Below, piece by piece: positions 61,100 through 64,000 of a stretch of DNA of 64,000 nt. The notes under the pieces are model-generated. The model was not told the origin of the DNA, did no database searches, and saw only the letters and a list, made by a program, of their open reading frames with translations. The position numbers and the translations under genes are program-made. The stretch comes from Geomicrobium sediminis (GTDB taxonomy: Bacteria; Bacillota; Bacilli; Bacillales; Marinococcaceae), in contig NZ_JAFBEC010000007.1 in NCBI RefSeq assembly GCF_016908595.1, positions 186,001-250,000 on the forward strand, written 5' to 3'. Every line of letters starts with the position of its first letter. Within the stretch, counting starts at the first letter, position 1.

Positions 61100-61525
61100 T
61101 TATTTACAATACTCGTCAAAGGCTTTTTCTAGCTTTTGAACGACTTCAATCGGCTCGTGGCCTTCAATCTCATGACGCTCTACCATCATTTTCACTTCGC
61201 CATCTTTAACGAGTGCAAAAGATGGTGAAGACGGACCGTACCCTTTGAAGTAAGAACGTGCGTGTTCTGTTGCTTCACGATCTTGACCTGCAAATACTGT
61301 AGCGAAACGAGTTGGTCTCGTTTCGTAATTTCTCATGTATGCGGCTGCCGGACGAGCAATGCCTCCTGCACATCCACAAACAGAGTTTACCATTACGAGC
61401 GTTGTACCCTCTTCTTGTAACGTCTGGTCTACATCTTCTACAGAACGTAAATGTTCATAGCCTGCTTCAGACATTTCTTCACGTGCTGCGTTGACAACAT
61501 CATTCATAAAATATTGGAATTCCAT
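61100..61525 (-). CDS. brxB: Bacilliredoxin BrxB
   Basis: 141 residues with the CGC active site in [13 protein letters not shown] (Cys50, Cys52), FAGQDREAT and [10 protein letters not shown]. It removes bacillithiol from protein disulfides and is in turn restored through bacillithiol and YpdA. The sequence is closest to B. subtilis YqiW, and the position next to bkd agrees. The ATG follows AGAAGGGGGCAC. Confidence 0.95.
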   Translation of the reverse strand: MEFQYFMNDVVNAAREEMSEAGYEHLRSVEDVDQTLQEEGTTLVMVNSVCGCAGGIARPAAAYMRNYETRPTRFATVFAGQDREATEHARSYFKGYGPSSPSFALVKDGEVKMMVERHEIEGHEPIEVVQKLEKAFDEYCK

Positions 61526-61645
61526 TAAGTTGTGCCCCCTTCTCCATGGTTTCAAAGCTTAAGTCCATTCAACTCAACGGGAATTGTCACCCTAGCTTTA
61601 AATTCAACTATAATTGTAACGATTTCGAGGGAAAAACTCAAACGC

Positions 61646-62887
61646 CTAGCTCAAATCTTTTTTTGAGAATCCTTCTAAACGTGATTTTACGTCTTGAAGG
61701 AAGCGACCTGCAATGAGTCCATCAAGAACGCGGTGGTCAATTGACAAACATAAATTAACCATCGAACGTATGGCAATGCTATCGTCGTCTTTCACAACAG
61801 GACGCTTCACAATCGACTCTACCGATAGAATAGCTGCTTGAGGGCGATTGATAATTGGCACCGACTGAACCGAACCGAATGATCCCGTATTGTTGATTGT
61901 GAACGTACCGTTTTGCATGTCACGACTTTCTAAGCGTTTTGATTTTGTTTTTTGTGAGAGTTGCTGTAAGTTTTTCGCCAAGCCTTTTAGACTTAATTCA
62001 TCCGCTCCGTGAATAACCGGAACATAAAGTGCTTCATCATGAGCAATCGCAACCGATAGATTAATATCTTTTTTATAGACGATATGATCATTCTCCCATG
62101 AAGAATTAAGCTGCGGGAACGATTGAAGCGATTGTGTGACTGCTTCCATAAAGAACGGCATGTACGTTAGTGTGTACCCTTCTTTTTCTTTCCAAGCGTC
62201 TTTCACTTCATTGCGATAGCGAACGAGGTTTGTGACATCCACTTCAACCATCGTCCAAGCATGCGGAATTTCTTGCACACTTTTCACCATGTTTTGCGCA
62301 ATCGCTTTACGAACACCTGTCACAGGTACTTTCTCCCCTGCAGTAACCGATGTTTCTGGTGGAGACGATTGTACAGACGGCTTTGTTTCGTTTTCAATCG
62401 CCTGTTCTGGTTCAGCGTTTGACACCGGTTTGTTTGCAACAAATTGTTCAACGTCTTTTTTCGTGATCCGATTTGCTCGTCCTGTACCTTTGACCTGTTT
62501 CAAGTCAATGTTATGTTCATTCGCGAGCATAAGGACAGCAGGCGAATAACGAGTCTTCATAGAAGATTCAGCGTCTGAAAGTTCTTCTTTTTGACCTTGC
62601 TGTTCTTCTGTTTGTGACGACTCAGCCCCTTTATCAGAACGATCGTCATCGTTACTGTCGATGTACGCAATTAAATCGCCAACTGCAACCGTTACATTCT
62701 CTTCAACAACGAGCTCTTTAACCGTTCCGCTATAAGACGATGGAACTTCTGCGTTTACTTTATCCGTAGTCACTTCTGCAAGAGGGTCATATTTTTTGAC
62801 CGTGTCTCCTGGCTTAACTAGCCAGCGATCAATTGTACCCTCAGTCACACTTTCACCAAGTTGCGGCATTAAGATTTCTTTTGCCAT
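61646..62887 (-). CDS. bkdB: Branched-chain 2-oxoacid dehydrogenase E2 (dihydrolipoyl acyltransferase)
   Basis: 413 residues. A lipoyl domain with Lys43 in TTDKVNAEV, a Glu/Ser/Gln-rich linker, an E1/E3-binding domain (RYSPAVLMLANEHNIDLKQVKGTG near 112), a second linker and a catalytic domain ending in DHRVLDG. It transfers branched acyl groups to CoA. Last gene of the bkdAA-bkdAB-bkdB set; lpd lies outside the window, if present. These acyl-CoAs prime branched membrane fatty acids. Confidence 0.94.
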   Translation of the reverse strand: MAKEILMPQLGESVTEGTIDRWLVKPGDTVKKYDPLAEVTTDKVNAEVPSSYSGTVKELVVEENVTVAVGDLIAYIDSNDDDRSDKGAESSQTEEQQGQKEELSDAESSMKTRYSPAVLMLANEHNIDLKQVKGTGRANRITKKDVEQFVANKPVSNAEPEQAIENETKPSVQSSPPETSVTAGEKVPVTGVRKAIAQNMVKSVQEIPHAWTMVEVDVTNLVRYRNEVKDAWKEKEGYTLTYMPFFMEAVTQSLQSFPQLNSSWENDHIVYKKDINLSVAIAHDEALYVPVIHGADELSLKGLAKNLQQLSQKTKSKRLESRDMQNGTFTINNTGSFGSVQSVPIINRPQAAILSVESIVKRPVVKDDDSIAIRSMVNLCLSIDHRVLDGLIAGRFLQDVKSRLEGFSKKDLS

Positions 62888-62896
62888 AATGACCTC

Positions 62897-63880
62897 CTAA
62901 AATTGTGCCAGATCACGAATTGCAGACTCAACTTTGTCTTTTGTAACCATGTAATATTTCTCAAGTGGTGATGCATAAGGCATTGCAGGCACATCAGGCG
63001 CAGCTAAACGTTGAATGGGTGAATCCAAATCAAACAAACATTCTTCCGCGATAATCGCTGCCACTTCACTCAATACGCTGCCTTCTTTATTATCATCGGT
63101 CACGAGTAGCACTTTGCCTGTTTTCTTGGCTGCCTCTACAATTGCTTCCCGGTCCATCGGATAGACTGTGCGCAAGTCAAGCACGTGCGTTGAAATATCT
63201 TCTTTTTCTAAGGCGGCTGCTGCTTGCTGTGCGTAATGTGTACACAACCCGTACGTAATAACCGTTACGTCATCGCCTTCTCGTACAACGTTCGCTTTTC
63301 CAATTGGAATGACGTAGTCTTCTTCTGGAACGTCTCCTTTTAAAAGACGATACGCTCGTTTATGTTCAAAAAACAACACAGGGTCTTCATCTCGGATGGC
63401 AGCCTTTAAAAGTCCCTTCGCATCGTACGGAGATGAGGGAATGACGACTTTTAACCCAGGAATGCTGTTAAACATCGCTTCGAGCGATTGTGAATGATAC
63501 AACGCCCCATGTACTCCACCACCGTATGGTGCTCGAATCGTCATCGGCACGTGAAAGTCATTGTTTGAGCGGTAGCGAATTTTCGCCGCTTCTGAAACGA
63601 TTTGATTCACCGCCGGCAACATAAAATCAGCAAATTGCATTTCAGCGACAGGCCTCATCCCATACATCGCTGCACCAATTCCGACACCAGCAATCGCTGA
63701 CTCTGTTAACGGCGTATCGAGCACACGATCTCCGAACTCTTCATATAATCCTTCTGTTGCAAGAAATACACCGCCACGTCTGCCGACATCTTCTCCAAGA
63801 ATAAATACTTTTTCGTCTCGATGCATTTCTTCTTTAAGCGCAAGGTTAATTGCTTGTAAAAAATTCATCGTACCCATCAT
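62897..63880 (-). CDS. bkdAB: Branched-chain 2-oxoacid dehydrogenase E1 beta
   Basis: 327 residues, transketolase-type beta subunit: FILGEDVGRRGGVF, DTPLTESAIAGVGIGAAMYG, MQFADFMLPAVNQIVSEAAK, GGGVHGALYHSQS. With E1 alpha it decarboxylates valine-, leucine- and isoleucine-derived oxoacids on thiamine diphosphate. The ATG follows GGAGGGGACA; it starts 11 bases after bkdAA. Confidence 0.94.
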   Translation of the reverse strand: MMGTMNFLQAINLALKEEMHRDEKVFILGEDVGRRGGVFLATEGLYEEFGDRVLDTPLTESAIAGVGIGAAMYGMRPVAEMQFADFMLPAVNQIVSEAAKIRYRSNNDFHVPMTIRAPYGGGVHGALYHSQSLEAMFNSIPGLKVVIPSSPYDAKGLLKAAIRDEDPVLFFEHKRAYRLLKGDVPEEDYVIPIGKANVVREGDDVTVITYGLCTHYAQQAAAALEKEDISTHVLDLRTVYPMDREAIVEAAKKTGKVLLVTDDNKEGSVLSEVAAIIAEECLFDLDSPIQRLAAPDVPAMPYASPLEKYYMVTKDKVESAIRDLAQF

Positions 63881-63891
63881 TGTCCCCTCCT

Positions 63892-64000
63892 TTACTGATC
63901 GTAGACGTGAAGCAATGCAGACTCTGGACTCGCATATTTAGCTGCTTCAGCAGCATCTGTCGCTTCATCAATAGCTGCTTGGATTTCATCATGCATCGCT
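63892..64000 (-). CDS. bkdAA: Branched-chain 2-oxoacid dehydrogenase E1 alpha (3' end only)
   Basis: The last 35 codons are in the window (AMHDEIQAAIDEATDAAEAA..., ending LLHVYDQ). The Ala/Glu-rich helix and HVY ending match the C-terminus of E1 alpha, and it directly precedes bkdAB. The rest lies beyond the right edge. Confidence 0.82.
   Translation of the reverse strand, partial: AMHDEIQAAIDEATDAAEAAKYASPESALLHVYDQ

Noticed and set aside
1-64000. CRISPR arrays, rRNA genes, insertion sequences
   Set aside because: No regular direct repeats with spacers, no rRNA-like sequence and no transposase frame were found on either strand.

Overview
The window is chromosomal DNA of a low-GC, endospore-forming Firmicute of the Bacillaceae. 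Evidence: the spoIIAA-spoIIAB-sigF, spmAB, dacB/dacF, spoVA, spoIIM and mciZ sporulation genes; the bacillithiol redox genes ypdA and brxB; the resBCDE, scpAB, fur-xerD-deoB-pupG-pdp and bkd blocks in Bacillus-like order; strong AGGAGG ribosome binding sites; frequent GTG/TTG starts; SAM and guanine riboswitches. The genus cannot be named from this sequence alone. A pigmented Bacillaceae would fit. There is no prophage, insertion sequence or CRISPR array.

Layout. 0-2.2 kb: S-box (SAM) riboswitch, metI and a homocysteine methyltransferase gene cut by the window edge. 2.2-10 kb: zinc ribbon, prsW, L-asparaginase, ypdA, a glutamate-dehydrogenase-like gene lacking the usual catalytic lysines, mecA-like adaptor, phosphoesterase, sirtuin and small membrane proteins. 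10-19.6 kb: fer, serA, cobalamin adenosyltransferase, the resBC cytochrome-c maturation genes with the resDE two-component system, rluB. 19.7-25.2 kb: spmAB, dacB, a DUF421 gene and a spoVAC-AD-AEB cluster led by a YhcN/YlaJ-type lipoprotein. 25.4-34.4 kb: scpAB, ribT, lysA, spoVAF-spoVAEA, a small Hsp20-like gene, and dacF-spoIIAA-spoIIAB-sigF. 34.5-41 kb: nucleoside catabolism (pdp, pupG, deoB), xerD, yqzK-like, fur with its Fur box, spoIIM, nudF. 41-45.1 kb: mciZ-like, a ResA-like thioredoxin, uppP, then a guanine riboswitch with xpt and a purine permease.

45.2-57.5 kb is the accessory region of most interest. It is a ten-gene apocarotenoid (probably C30) island: cruF-like, acyltransferase, crtQ-like and crtNb-like on the plus strand; crtM, two crtN-like genes, asnO, a SAM methyltransferase and an FAD monooxygenase on the minus strand. 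The two minus-strand units each begin with a sigma-B-type promoter match (GTTT..-N14-GGGTAA). This argues that the monooxygenase, methyltransferase and asnO belong with pigment synthesis in one general-stress regulon.

57.6-64 kb: a small tyrosine phosphatase, YaaR-like protein, a Prli42-like miniprotein, L,D-transpeptidase, yqjA, tRNA-Arg(CCG), an unknown conserved-looking protein, brxB and the end of the branched-chain 2-oxoacid dehydrogenase operon (bkdAA-bkdAB-bkdB).

Starts were moved inward from the longest open frame wherever a Shine-Dalgarno sequence decided the matter. Several genes shorter than 60 codons were added by reading the sequence directly.
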